Below are positions 17,312 to 25,541 of a DNA stretch of 64,000 bases, piece by piece (the stretch's first letter is position 1; each line of letters begins with the position of its first letter). The stretch lies in NCBI RefSeq assembly GCF_009910675.1, contig NZ_RSEJ01000019.1:56268-120267 (forward strand), written 5' to 3'. The notes below the pieces were generated by a model. The model had not been told where the DNA came from and searched no databases. It saw only the letters and a program-made list of their open reading frames with translations. The DNA is from Photobacterium alginatilyticum (GTDB taxonomy: Bacteria > Pseudomonadota > Gammaproteobacteria > Enterobacterales > Vibrionaceae). The position numbers and the translations under genes are program-made.

Positions 17312-18931
17312 ATGAACGAAAACCGTGAACATCAATGCGATGTACTAGTCATTGGTAGTGGCGCTGCCGGACTATCGCTGGCATTGCGCTTAGCGCCACT
17401 AGGGAAAGTCATGGTCCTGAGCAAAGGACCACGCAGCGAAGGCGCCACCTATTATGCACAGGGCGGAATTGCAGCCGTCTTTGACGAATCGGACAGTGTT
17501 GAATCTCATGTCGAGGACACTCAGGTAGCCGGAGCACACCTGTGCGATGAAGAGGTCGTTCGCTTCATTGCCGAAAATGCCAAGCACTGTGTCCAATGGC
17601 TGATCGACGGCGGGGTGCCTTTTGACCGCGAGGAAAGCGACAGTGACGATGCACCTCGCTATCACCTGACCCGCGAGGGCGGCCACAGCCACCGCCGGAT
17701 CCTGCATGCTGCAGATGCCACCGGTATGGCGGTACAAAACTCACTCCAAGACAATGTTCACAACCACCCGAATATCGAGGTGCTGGAGCGTCACAATGCG
17801 CTGGACTTGATCACCAACCAGAAGTTAGGCCGTTGCGACGAGCCAAACCGGGTATTGGGCGCCTACATCTGGAACCGTAACCAGGAAGTGGTCGAAACCG
17901 TCCGGGCCAAATTTGTCGTACTGGCAACAGGCGGTGCCTCGAAGGTCTACCAGTACACCTCGAACCCCGATGTGTCCTCCGGTGACGGTATTGCCATGGC
18001 CTGGCGTGCAGGTTGCCGGGTTGCCAACCTCGAATTCAACCAGTTCCACCCGACGTGCCTGTTCCACCCGGAAGCGCGCAACTTTCTGCTGACCGAGGCC
18101 CTGCGAGGCGAAGGCGCCTATCTGCGCCGTCCTGACGGCAGCCGCTTTATGAAGGATTTCGACGAGCGCGCCGAGCTGGCTCCCCGTGATGTCGTAGCCC
18201 GTGCCATCGATTTTGAGATGAAGCGCCTGGGTGCAGACTGCATGTACCTGGATATCAGCCACAAGCCGGCTGACTTTGTCCAGAAGCACTTCCCGACGAT
18301 CTATGAGAAGCTGCTGGGATTCGGTATCGATATCACCAAAGAGCCGATCCCGATTGTCCCGGCTGCCCACTATACCTGTGGCGGCGTTATCGTCGACAAG
18401 GAAGGACGCACGGATCTCGACGGTCTCTATGCTATCGGCGAAGTCAGCTACACCGGCCTGCACGGTGCCAACCGTATGGCATCGAACTCGCTGCTGGAGT
18501 GCGTAGTCTATGCCTGGGCAGCTGCCGAGAGCATTACGCACAAACTAGACCATGTCAGCCTGCCTTCAAGCCTGCCTAGCTGGGACGAGAGCCAGGTTAA
18601 CTGCTCAGACGAAGAAGTCGTGATCCAGCACAACTGGCATGAGCTTCGCCTGTTCATGTGGGATTATGTCGGTATCGTACGAACCACCAAGCGTCTCGAA
18701 CGTGCCATGCGCCGTATCCAGTTGCTCAACGAAGAAGTGAACGAGTACTACAGCAACTTCAGGGTCTCCAATAACCTGCTAGAGCTACGTAACCTGCTGC
18801 AGGTTGCCGAGCTGATGGTGCGTTGCGCGCTGGAGCGAAAAGAGAGCCTCGGCCTGCATTATAATCTCGATTTCCCGGAACAGCAGGAAAGCTCGCAGCC
18901 AACCGTCCTCACCCCGGATCAACCGTGCTGA
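17312..18931 (+). CDS. nadB: L-aspartate oxidase NadB
   Basis: FAD enzyme that oxidises L-aspartate to iminoaspartate, the first step of de novo NAD synthesis. The 539-residue product has the N-terminal FAD-binding GSGAAGLSLALRLAP, the substrate/FAD region SEGATYYAQGGIAAVFD, the catalytic segment HPTCLFHPEARNFLLTEALRGEG, and ASNSLLECVVYAWAAAE near residue 395. A helical C-terminal domain completes it. It is divergent from rpoE. The structured repeat ends 127 bp upstream of the start codon, so it may lie in the promoter or the 5' leader. Confidence 0.97.
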   Translation: MNENREHQCDVLVIGSGAAGLSLALRLAPLGKVMVLSKGPRSEGATYYAQGGIAAVFDESDSVESHVEDTQVAGAHLCDEEVVRFIAENAKHCVQWLIDGGVPFDREESDSDDAPRYHLTREGGHSHRRILHAADATGMAVQNSLQDNVHNHPNIEVLERHNALDLITNQKLGRCDEPNRVLGAYIWNRNQEVVETVRAKFVVLATGGASKVYQYTSNPDVSSGDGIAMAWRAGCRVANLEFNQFHPTCLFHPEARNFLLTEALRGEGAYLRRPDGSRFMKDFDERAELAPRDVVARAIDFEMKRLGADCMYLDISHKPADFVQKHFPTIYEKLLGFGIDITKEPIPIVPAAHYTCGGVIVDKEGRTDLDGLYAIGEVSYTGLHGANRMASNSLLECVVYAWAAAESITHKLDHVSLPSSLPSWDESQVNCSDEEVVIQHNWHELRLFMWDYVGIVRTTKRLERAMRRIQLLNEEVNEYYSNFRVSNNLLELRNLLQVAELMVRCALERKESLGLHYNLDFPEQQESSQPTVLTPDQPC

Positions 18932-18966
18932 GGGGCTAGTTCCTAGGGGCGATACCCAATCCGAGA

Positions 18967-19001
18967 TAAAAAAAGCGAGAGGTGAAAACCTCTCGCTTTT
19001 T
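18967..19001 (+). terminator. Rho-independent terminator after nadB
   Basis: Stem GCGAGAGGT / ACCTCTCGC with a GAAA loop, flanked by A and T runs. It starts 36 bp after the nadB stop. Symmetric tails suit both nadB and the convergent chemoreceptor gene. Confidence 0.92.
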
Positions 19002-19003
19002 TG

Positions 19004-19100
19004 TGGTCCTGGGTCCAAAAGCCTAAAAGAAGTGTCAAACTCTTACTCTTCCTAGGGCCTGCTTTTCCCGTTCTACCTAGGATCTAGGTTCCAGGATCTC
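19004..19100. repeat. CTAG-rich intergenic repeat, copy between nadB and the MCP gene
   Basis: Contains CTTCCTAGGGCCTG, CTACCTAGGATCTAGG and related CTAG motifs. Bases 19033-19067 match 7551-7585 at 28 of 35 positions. A further CTAG pair (GGGGCTAGTTCCTAGG, from about 18932) lies on the other side of the nadB terminator. Confidence 0.6.
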
Positions 19101-19110
19101 GTACCTGCTA

Positions 19111-20940
19111 TTAAACCTTGAATTCCGCAATAGCCTCATCAAGCGAAGAAGCCTGATTCGCTACCGCATTGGCAGCCAAGGCATTTTCATGGGCTACCGA
19201 GGAGTTGAGATTGGTAATATCACGGATCGAGGTAACATTCTGGCCAATTTCATCCGAGACCAGACTTTGCTGCTCGACTGCGGCTGCAATCTGGGTACTG
19301 GTATCCATGATCAGCTGCATATCACTCATGATCTGGTTGATTCTGACTTCAGCGCTGTCAGCCTGAGTTACACTCAAATCCCCCTGCTCCCGGCAACGGC
19401 CGATATGGACCACCACCTGATCAGTCTGCTCCTGCAACGAAGCAATGATCGTCGTGATTTCCTCCGTCGACTGACGAGTACGCAGCGCCAGTGAGCGCAC
19501 CTCATCGGCAACAACCGCAAAGCCCCGTCCCTGCTCGCCTGCCCGTGCCGCTTCAATCGCCGCATTCAATGCCAGCAGGTTAGTCTGCTCGGCAATGGCC
19601 TTGATCACATCCAATACAGAGCCAATATTCTCCGACAGCGTTGACAGGCTGGCTACCTCATCGCTGGTTTGCGAAAGATCGTCAGACAGAGTACGAATAC
19701 GCTCTTTGGTTGCAATCACTTCATTCAGGCCTTCCTGGGCACCGTTATAACTTTGATCGGCATTGGCTGCCGCATTCTCGGTATTCGAGGCTATTTCGCG
19801 GATCGTTACCCCCATTTCGGTGATCGCGGTTGCCACTGAGTCCGTTTCCGACTGCTGCTGCTCCATCGCCTTTTCCGACTCCTGGCTACGACTCTGAAGC
19901 TGTTCTGATGCAGCGCCCAGCTCGGTCACGGCTCCCTGCACATTACCGACCAGATTACGCAGACTTGCCAACAGGCCATTGAAGTTCGTCGCCATTTCAC
20001 CAAGCTCATCCTTGCCGCTCTCATCGGCGATTTGGGTAAGATCGTTGCTCGCCGCAATATTCGCCATCAACTGACTCAGTGTCTGCACCCGACGCTGGAT
20101 CGACTGACTGATAAACCATGACAGGCTGACCAGTGCGATGATCACCACCAGCACAGCCGCGATGGTTAGCTGGCTGATCAAGCTCCGCTCGGCAGCAACC
20201 TTTTCTTCAAGCTGCTGGACAACCTCTGAAAAGACTTCCTCAACCATATGGGATTGCTTACGAATTTCTCCTCGCAGCCCGAGATTATGGTTCAAGCCAA
20301 TAGTCTGTTGTTGGGTAATGATTTTGTCGGTCGTATCGGCAAAGCGGGTATAGACTGGCCCAAAATCATCGGCTAGCTTTTGGCTATAGCGGGCAGAAGC
20401 CGCCTGATAGTCCTCGAGATACTCCTTTTTACCCGTCACAAGCAATAGCTTGGCTGCCTCCTCAAGACTGTAGGCTTCCAATATATCTCGCTCCTGATCG
20501 CCGGCGGCATTAACCAGTTGCTCTGAAGATTCAAAGAACTCACGGTACAAGCCATCAGAAGACGTCAGTCCAAGTTGCTGGTAACCCTTAATCAGGGCCA
20601 TCATCCCTTCCTGGTAGCTCTGCATCGCAGCCGGCAGAGACTGGAGGCTCGGAATAGCAATAGACAGCGAGTTTAAATCGCTTTCAAGCACGGTCAGCTG
20701 GGACTGAAAGGCATCATAGTTTTTCTGGAACTTACCCTGATACTTCATATCCATCCGCATCAGGAAATCTTTTTCGTTACGGCGCAAGTTAAGCAAAATC
20801 ACCTCTAGCTGGCTAACTGCCGCACTAGAGTCATTGATCTTCATCACCCGCTCATTTGCCTTCCAGGTCATCCCCAATACAGCCAATAGAGCGACAACCG
20901 CCAGAGCGGTAAGTCCTAATAATTTATATTTAATTTTCAT
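19111..20940 (-). CDS. Methyl-accepting chemotaxis protein, HBM-type sensor
   Basis: Transmembrane chemoreceptor. I place the start at the ATG at 20940 (MKIKYKLLGLTALAVV), preceded by AAGGA; upstream residues in frame are non-coding in character. The 609-residue protein has TM1 (about 7-27), a long helical periplasmic domain with NEKDFLMRMDMKYQ typical of helical bimodular (HBM) sensors, TM2 (about 262-282), HAMP, and the signalling hairpin tip EQTNLLALNAAIEAARAGE followed by RGFAVVADEVRSLA. It ends in AIAEFKV with no NWETF-type CheR/CheB tether. The ligand cannot be read from sequence; some HBM receptors sense TCA intermediates. No chemotaxis genes are adjacent. Confidence 0.93.
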   Translation of the reverse strand: MKIKYKLLGLTALAVVALLAVLGMTWKANERVMKINDSSAAVSQLEVILLNLRRNEKDFLMRMDMKYQGKFQKNYDAFQSQLTVLESDLNSLSIAIPSLQSLPAAMQSYQEGMMALIKGYQQLGLTSSDGLYREFFESSEQLVNAAGDQERDILEAYSLEEAAKLLLVTGKKEYLEDYQAASARYSQKLADDFGPVYTRFADTTDKIITQQQTIGLNHNLGLRGEIRKQSHMVEEVFSEVVQQLEEKVAAERSLISQLTIAAVLVVIIALVSLSWFISQSIQRRVQTLSQLMANIAASNDLTQIADESGKDELGEMATNFNGLLASLRNLVGNVQGAVTELGAASEQLQSRSQESEKAMEQQQSETDSVATAITEMGVTIREIASNTENAAANADQSYNGAQEGLNEVIATKERIRTLSDDLSQTSDEVASLSTLSENIGSVLDVIKAIAEQTNLLALNAAIEAARAGEQGRGFAVVADEVRSLALRTRQSTEEITTIIASLQEQTDQVVVHIGRCREQGDLSVTQADSAEVRINQIMSDMQLIMDTSTQIAAAVEQQSLVSDEIGQNVTSIRDITNLNSSVAHENALAANAVANQASSLDEAIAEFKV

Positions 20941-21155
20941 TTCTACATCGTCCTTGCCTGAATCACCTGCGCCAGGTATGGGCAGATAACCGTACTTCGG
21001 CAGTGCTATTACGAAAAAAGATATCGGCTCAGCGAGCGATACCTTTAGGGCGTGAAGGTTATTGCGAATGGCCACAGAGTGCAAAATAAGGAATAAAATA
21101 CTGAAAGGTAATTAGATTTCGATCAAATCCACCGTAAAAATAAATTTTGTGGTTA

Positions 21156-21590
21156 TTATTTACTAGCCGAATCAATAACCAAGTAATGGCATATCAAAGA
21201 CAGCGAGCGATATTCCGACTCTTCACATGCATCATGACAAATTAATAACCAGCGTCGCTGGCTCTGATGCCGCAAGCGCCAGAGCATCACAAAACGAGAA
21301 CGAATTTTAACCTGCTCAATCACCCACGGTTGCTGCTGCCACTGCAGTTCACCGGACGATTTAACCACCAGCCTTCCCTGCATCAGACGGCAGTCAATAA
21401 GACGCTGCAGCCATTCGAACCATAAGAACTCCAGGCAGACAATGACCAGCGGAAAAGGAAGAGTGTGACGAAACCAGGAAAGCAATAACAGGCTTGCCGC
21501 ACCAACGTAGAGGAGTGTCAGTGCGGCAGCCATTAATCGAGACGGGGTTATATCAAGATCAGCGAAGCTTGCTGTTGTTGTGGGCGACAA
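21156..21590 (-). CDS. ygfX: YgfX family inner-membrane protein
   Basis: Small inner-membrane protein of the YgfX (CptA) family, encoded next to sdhE; its role is debated (a proposed toxin acting on cytoskeletal proteins in E. coli, or an SdhE partner). Two hydrophobic helices lie at about residues 19-38 and 44-58 (LMAAALTLLYVGAASLLLLSW, cut here at its start), followed by a basic cytoplasmic region ending WLLICHDAC...SLSLICHYL. I choose a TTG start at 21590, inside the end of sdhE, because GGTGGA lies 5 bases upstream and the 144-residue length fits the family. ATGs at 21611 and 21533 are alternatives. Confidence 0.75.
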   Translation of the reverse strand: MSPTTTASFADLDITPSRLMAAALTLLYVGAASLLLLSWFRHTLPFPLVIVCLEFLWFEWLQRLIDCRLMQGRLVVKSSGELQWQQQPWVIEQVKIRSRFVMLWRLRHQSQRRWLLICHDACEESEYRSLSLICHYLVIDSASK

Positions 21591-21819
21591 TTCTGTCCAC
21601 CATCGCCGCATGGGCGGGGTTGTCACTCCGACCGTGCTGCATAACCCATGTAAACAGATCCGGATCATCGCAAGTCAGCAAAGAAATAAAGTCCCGCTGC
21701 TCCTGCTCGGGCAGATCATCAAAGCATTCTTCGAAAAACGGCATGATGATCACATCCAACTCCAGCATACCGCGGCGGCATGCCCACTTTACCCGTGCTT
21801 TTTCATCTGCACTCAACAT
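21559..21819 (-). CDS. sdhE: FAD assembly factor SdhE
   Basis: Small soluble protein that promotes covalent attachment of FAD to SdhA and FrdA. The 86-residue product carries the diagnostic RGMxE motif in WACRRGMLELDVIIMPFFEE, plus LLTCDDPDLFTWVMQHG. The ATG at 21819 has GAGG six bases upstream; an in-frame TTG at 21831 is less likely. ygfX overlaps its 3' end, and ygfZ lies upstream on the opposite strand, the arrangement seen in E. coli. Confidence 0.95.
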   Translation of the reverse strand: MLSADEKARVKWACRRGMLELDVIIMPFFEECFDDLPEQEQRDFISLLTCDDPDLFTWVMQHGRSDNPAHAAMVDRIVAHNNSKLR

Positions 21820-22109
21820 ATACAACCTCAACGTTCAATATGGTCGTTTTACAATTTGCCCAATACTAGCAGCCAAGGTCCGGGCCGACTATGCGCAGGA
21901 ACAAGCAATGCACTAAGATGAGACCTATGATCAATAATAACCAGTCAAACTTATCAGGTATTTGGGCTGACAAATCGCTGCCGGCGATTTAACATAGCAG
22001 GAACAGAGATATTCACCCAACCAAAGTAACTCGCCGCCATTGCTCTGCCGATTCTCTGGCCGAGAAGAACAAAGCCTCCGGCAAGTTACCAGCACATCAT
22101 GGAAATCCT

Positions 22110-23090
22110 ATGAGCACCTGGTCAAACGTTCTGAGTTTCAAACCTATTGCATTATCTTCGCAAGACAACCTGCCGGAGCTGGCACTGGTCGATCTCGCTG
22201 ACTGGGGCCTGATCACCCTGGTTGGCGAAGACAAGAAATCCTACCTACACGGCCAGGTAACCTGCGATGTCGTCGGCCTCACTGCCGAGCAGTCTACCCT
22301 GGGAGCCCATTGCGATGCCAAGGGCAAGATGCGCACCGTATTTCGCTTATTCCACCACCGTGATGGCTACGGTTTCTTTCAGCGCCAGAGCGTTATGGCC
22401 ACCCAACTGCCTGAACTGAAAAAATATGCCATCTTTTCCAAAGTCGACATCGAACAAAGCAACGATGTACTGCTAGGCCTGACCGGTAGCAAGGCTGGCG
22501 AGGTGGTTGAACGTGAGTTTGGCGGTGAAGGTAATGTCCGCGCCATTCCTGGCGGAACCGCGGTACAGGTTGATCAGCAGCGCTGGCTAATTGCCGTTGC
22601 GGCAGATCAGGCTGAAACCATCGCCGAGAAGCTGGCAACAGAGGCAGAGCTGTCCGACAGTACACTGTGGGATCTCTATGATATCCGGCATGCGATCCCA
22701 CGTGTCGATGCGGCTACCGAACTGGAGTTCATCCCCCAGGCAATGAACTTGCAGGCTCTTGACGGCATTAGCTTCAAAAAAGGCTGCTATACCGGACAGG
22801 AAACCGTGGCACGGGCCAAGTATCGCGGAATTAACAAGCGGGCCATGTATATCGTTCACGGTGAAGCTGAGCAGTGCCCGCAGCCGGGTGATGCCCTCGA
22901 GCGCAGTGTCGGCGAAAACTGGCGCAAAGGCGGTACCCTAATAGCGGCATACAAGTTTACTGACAACCAGGCAATAGCGCTTGTCGGTCTGCCCAATGAT
23001 CTGGATGACGATAGTCAGTTCCGCCTTGCCGGGCAGACATCAACTTGGCACAAGCAGCCACTGCCTTACTCGCTGGAAGATGATCAATAA
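22110..23090 (+). CDS. ygfZ: Folate-binding tRNA-modifying protein YgfZ
   Basis: GcvT-like, tetrahydrofolate-binding protein needed for efficient activity of some Fe-S enzymes such as MiaB. The 326 residues match the family. The hallmark motif KGCYTGQETVARAKYRG with its single reactive cysteine lies near residue 228. The N-terminal region has WGLITLVGEDKKSYLHGQVTCDV. It is divergent from sdhE, as in E. coli. The next gene starts 3 bp after the stop, so they are probably co-transcribed. Confidence 0.95.
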   Translation: MSTWSNVLSFKPIALSSQDNLPELALVDLADWGLITLVGEDKKSYLHGQVTCDVVGLTAEQSTLGAHCDAKGKMRTVFRLFHHRDGYGFFQRQSVMATQLPELKKYAIFSKVDIEQSNDVLLGLTGSKAGEVVEREFGGEGNVRAIPGGTAVQVDQQRWLIAVAADQAETIAEKLATEAELSDSTLWDLYDIRHAIPRVDAATELEFIPQAMNLQALDGISFKKGCYTGQETVARAKYRGINKRAMYIVHGEAEQCPQPGDALERSVGENWRKGGTLIAAYKFTDNQAIALVGLPNDLDDDSQFRLAGQTSTWHKQPLPYSLEDDQ

Positions 23091-23093
23091 GCA

Positions 23094-23555
23094 ATGCAAA
23101 CACCTGTAACCTTCTACCTGGAGCAAGAAGGCGTCGAATACCGGCTCCTGCCCCACACCAAGCCAGCCAAGACCATTGATGAAGCAGCCTTGGAACGTGG
23201 GGTGAACCCCGAGCAGATGGTCAAGTCGATCCTGCTCAGAGACATGGGCGGATTCCACGTGCTGGCCTGCGTGCCGGGTCCCGCGCAAGTTGATCCGAAA
23301 AAAGTCCGTGCCATGTTTGGCTGTCGCCGTATGACCTGCGCCGATGCCAGTGATGTCGAAAAAGTCACGGGCCTGGTGATCGGTACCGTGGCACCGGTCG
23401 GACTGAAACGTCCGCTGCCGGTCATTTTTGACCACAGCATCAAAAAGCACCACAAAGTCAATATCAGCAGCGGTGATCGTATGGCCGGCGTCGAGCTAGA
23501 AACCGAGGATCTGCTATTGCTGTGCGATCCCATGTTTGCCGATATCTGTCGCTGA
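23094..23555 (+). CDS. YbaK/EbsC-family aminoacyl-tRNA deacylase
   Basis: The 153-residue single-domain protein resembles the YbaK/ProXp family, which hydrolyses misacylated tRNAs in trans. It shows VKSILLRD near residue 43, the conserved basic VDPKKVRAMFG segment, and a GTVAPVGLK loop near residue 99 typical of these deacylases. Which tRNA it edits cannot be told. It starts 3 bp after ygfZ. A second relative lies at 36800-37321. Confidence 0.85.
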   Translation: MQTPVTFYLEQEGVEYRLLPHTKPAKTIDEAALERGVNPEQMVKSILLRDMGGFHVLACVPGPAQVDPKKVRAMFGCRRMTCADASDVEKVTGLVIGTVAPVGLKRPLPVIFDHSIKKHHKVNISSGDRMAGVELETEDLLLLCDPMFADICR

Positions 23556-23575
23556 TCAAGAGAGTAGGAACAAGC

Positions 23576-24514
23576 GTGAAGAATATCAACTGGCGGGGGG
23601 TCGACCTTAACCTCTTAATTGCATTTTCCGCCCTGATGGAAACCCGGAGCGTCACCAAGGCTGCTGCCAGATTATCCATCGGGCAGTCTGCCATGAGCCA
23701 TAACCTGTCTCGGCTGAGGGCACTGATCAATGATCCGCTGTTCGAGCGTCAGGGACACCAGATGATCGCGACCGACAAAGCTGTCGAGCTGGCCCCTGTG
23801 ATCGATAATGTTCTTCACCTTGTCACCACCGAGATCCTTCAGCCAAGCGATTTTATCCCCCAGGACTATCAAGGCAGCTTCCGTATCGGCCTTACCGACT
23901 ACGCCGAGCTTTTGTTTGCCCCGGCCCTGTTCGATGCAATTACCGCACAGGCTCCCCAGTGCCATCTCAGCTTCTGCAATGTGGACCGCAACAATTACCA
24001 GTCCGCCATTGAGGAGCAGAAAATCAACCTGGTTATTGGCTCCATGAAGGAGCTACCGAGGGAGTTCGACAGCCAGTATCTCTATACCGAAGATCATGTC
24101 TGCCTGTTCGACAGTCAGGCCACCGGGTTATCAGTGCCTGTCGATCTGGCCCATTACATCACAACGCCGCAGGCGCTTGTGACTCCCGACGGCAAGCTCG
24201 CCAGTGCTGTTGATAGTCAGCTGCAACAGCAGGGAGTTAGCCGCCATATTGCTGTCGGCTCGAGTAACTTCATGACAATTCGTCACTTACTAACAGGGCG
24301 GAACCTGCTATGTGTCGTATCGACCCTGATGGCTCGTGTCGATATTTTTCATGATAACCTCACCCAGTGTCCGCCACCGGTGAAGATCCCTGATTTTGAT
24401 ATCAACATGTTGTGGCTGCGCCGAAATGGCAGCCACCCGAGAGTCGAATGGCTGCGGCAGATAGTCAGCGAGACCATCACCAAACGCGTTGCCGTGCTGC
24501 GACAGCACAGTTAA
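23576..24514 (+). CDS. LysR-family transcriptional regulator
   Basis: The 312-residue product has an N-terminal winged HTH (LNLLIAFSALMETRSVTKAAARL, cut here to the core SVTKAAARLSIGQSAMSHN) and a periplasmic-binding-like effector domain with FRIGLTDYAELLFAPALF. It resembles the NodD/LeuO-like branch, but I cannot name the target. I choose a GTG start at 23576 with AGGA six bases upstream; the longer frame from 23522 overlaps the preceding gene and lacks LysR-like residues. It converges on nqrM with only a terminator between. Confidence 0.88.
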   Translation: MKNINWRGVDLNLLIAFSALMETRSVTKAAARLSIGQSAMSHNLSRLRALINDPLFERQGHQMIATDKAVELAPVIDNVLHLVTTEILQPSDFIPQDYQGSFRIGLTDYAELLFAPALFDAITAQAPQCHLSFCNVDRNNYQSAIEEQKINLVIGSMKELPREFDSQYLYTEDHVCLFDSQATGLSVPVDLAHYITTPQALVTPDGKLASAVDSQLQQQGVSRHIAVGSSNFMTIRHLLTGRNLLCVVSTLMARVDIFHDNLTQCPPPVKIPDFDINMLWLRRNGSHPRVEWLRQIVSETITKRVAVLRQHS

Positions 24515-24543
24515 GTGATCCCGGCCGGGATCACTTTTTCTCA
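24515..24543 (+). terminator. Terminator between the LysR gene and nqrM
   Basis: A 20-bp perfect palindrome at 24515-24534 (GTGATCCCGG and its complement) followed by TTTTT. It begins right after the LysR stop codon and overlaps the nqrM stop codon from the other side, so the two convergent genes share it. Confidence 0.8.
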
Positions 24544-24725
24544 GGCTCGCTGATCTGATACAGCCTGTGGCTATCACACGTCTCGTCGCAGTTACATTCC
24601 TTTTCGACCCCGACTCCGGCCAGGCCGCCACAACTGCCCTTAATGGTTTTCTTCTTCACGATCCAGCCTATCGCCATGGCGACAATAACCAGCAGAAAAA
24701 TCATTACTGTCAGCAAAAAAGTCAT
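24531..24725 (-). CDS. nqrM: Na+-NQR maturation factor NqrM
   Basis: Small membrane protein needed for assembly of Na+-translocating NADH:quinone reductase, proposed to deliver iron to the Cys4 [Fe] centre of NqrD/NqrE. The 64 residues comprise one N-terminal helix (FLLTVMIFLLVIVAMAIGW) and the diagnostic KGSCGGLAGVGVEKECNCDE plus a final Cys in TCDS, giving the four family cysteines. Start and stop overlap the upstream gene by four bases (ATGA), with AGGAGG nine bases before the ATG. In Vibrio the gene usually follows nqrF/apbE; here it closes a DUF134/NifX-like operon instead. Confidence 0.93.
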   Translation of the reverse strand: MTFLLTVMIFLLVIVAMAIGWIVKKKTIKGSCGGLAGVGVEKECNCDETCDSHRLYQISEPEKK

Positions 24726-25198
24726 ATCTTTAGCCCTCCTACCTTAGTCAGACCCGACAATGACAGCTTAGTATTCATTGCTGTACCAATTTTAGCTGGT
24801 GCCGGTTTTTTCTTGCTGCCACAACCGCAGCCACAATCTCCTTTCTCCCGCTTACACGGCCGCCCCTGCTCAGGCGATGTCAGTTGCTCTCCGACAATAC
24901 CACCGCCCAGCACCGCTGAGACCTGACTGCGGACAGGCACACGGGTTACCGAGAAACCAGCCTGCAGCAATCTGGCCAGTGAGCGCTTGCCAATATTTCC
25001 CAGCGTTATTTCGCTCACGCCCAGATCGCTAAGCTGACGCTGAAGGCGTTTTTTGTGTTTGCAGCCGATCTCGCGGCTCCCGGTATTTTCCAGTGTCGTA
25101 ACCAGTTGCCCTTGCTCATCAAAGACCAGAAAAGCAGCAGCTTTACCAAAATGCCCCGCCACTTCATTACGTGGCGTAACCGCAATTGCTCGCGACAT
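24722..25198 (-). CDS. NifX/NifB-family cluster-binding protein with Cys-rich tail
   Basis: The 158-residue protein starts with a domain of the dinitrogenase iron-molybdenum cofactor family (IAVTPRNEVAGHFGKAAAF, later ITLGNIGKRSLARLL). An unusual tail follows with CKREKGDCGCGCGSKKK near residues 120-136. The fold binds Fe-S or metal clusters in NifX/NafY and occurs widely in non-diazotrophs with unknown role. The ATG at 25198 has AAGGAG seven bases upstream, formed by the end of the DUF134 gene. The overlap with nqrM suggests, by inference, a role in Fe-S or iron delivery to Na+-NQR. Confidence 0.85.
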   Translation of the reverse strand: MSRAIAVTPRNEVAGHFGKAAAFLVFDEQGQLVTTLENTGSREIGCKHKKRLQRQLSDLGVSEITLGNIGKRSLARLLQAGFSVTRVPVRSQVSAVLGGGIVGEQLTSPEQGRPCKREKGDCGCGCGSKKKPAPAKIGTAMNTKLSLSGLTKVGGLKI

Positions 25199-25199
25199 A

Positions 25200-25541
25200 T
25201 TAACGCTCCTTTTCTTTGTCCTGCCGCTTATTATCAACCGGCAGTGAAATGTTAGATGGGGATGAGTCAGGCTGAAGCTCCAGCGCTTTCCCTTTTACCA
25301 GGGCCTGTGCGACTTTATGCCGTGCCCGGGCAACAATATTGCCTAACGTTTGCCGTGAAACGCCGAGCTTCTCGGCAGCAGCCTGCTGTTGCAGGCCGTC
25401 GAGATCCACGAGTCTGATGGCTTCAAGCTCATCCGGGGCTAGCGCAATACTTTCCAGCTGCGACATCGGCACACCGTTAGGTTTAAAACAACTGTAGGCC
25501 GGGCGACAACCGATCCGGCGGTGTATTTTTGGTCTGGGCAT
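25200..25541 (-). CDS. DUF134 (UPF0251) predicted DNA-binding protein
   Basis: The 113-residue protein has the UPF0251 signature MPRPKIHRRIGCRPAYSCFKP (cut: RPKIHRRIGCRPAYSCFKP), with two conserved cysteines, and then a sigma-70 region-4-like HTH (LDGLQQQAAAEKLGVSRQTL). Such proteins usually sit with NifX-like genes, as here. The start at 25541 has GAGGA four bases upstream. It leads the DUF134/NifX-like/nqrM operon and is preceded by two near-identical palindromes that could be its own operator. Effector and target are unknown. Confidence 0.88.
   Translation of the reverse strand: MPRPKIHRRIGCRPAYSCFKPNGVPMSQLESIALAPDELEAIRLVDLDGLQQQAAAEKLGVSRQTLGNIVARARHKVAQALVKGKALELQPDSSPSNISLPVDNKRQDKEKER

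Noticed and set aside
17825..18541. 238-codon minus-strand ORF inside nadB
   Set aside because: Shadow of nadB; no RBS or family motif.
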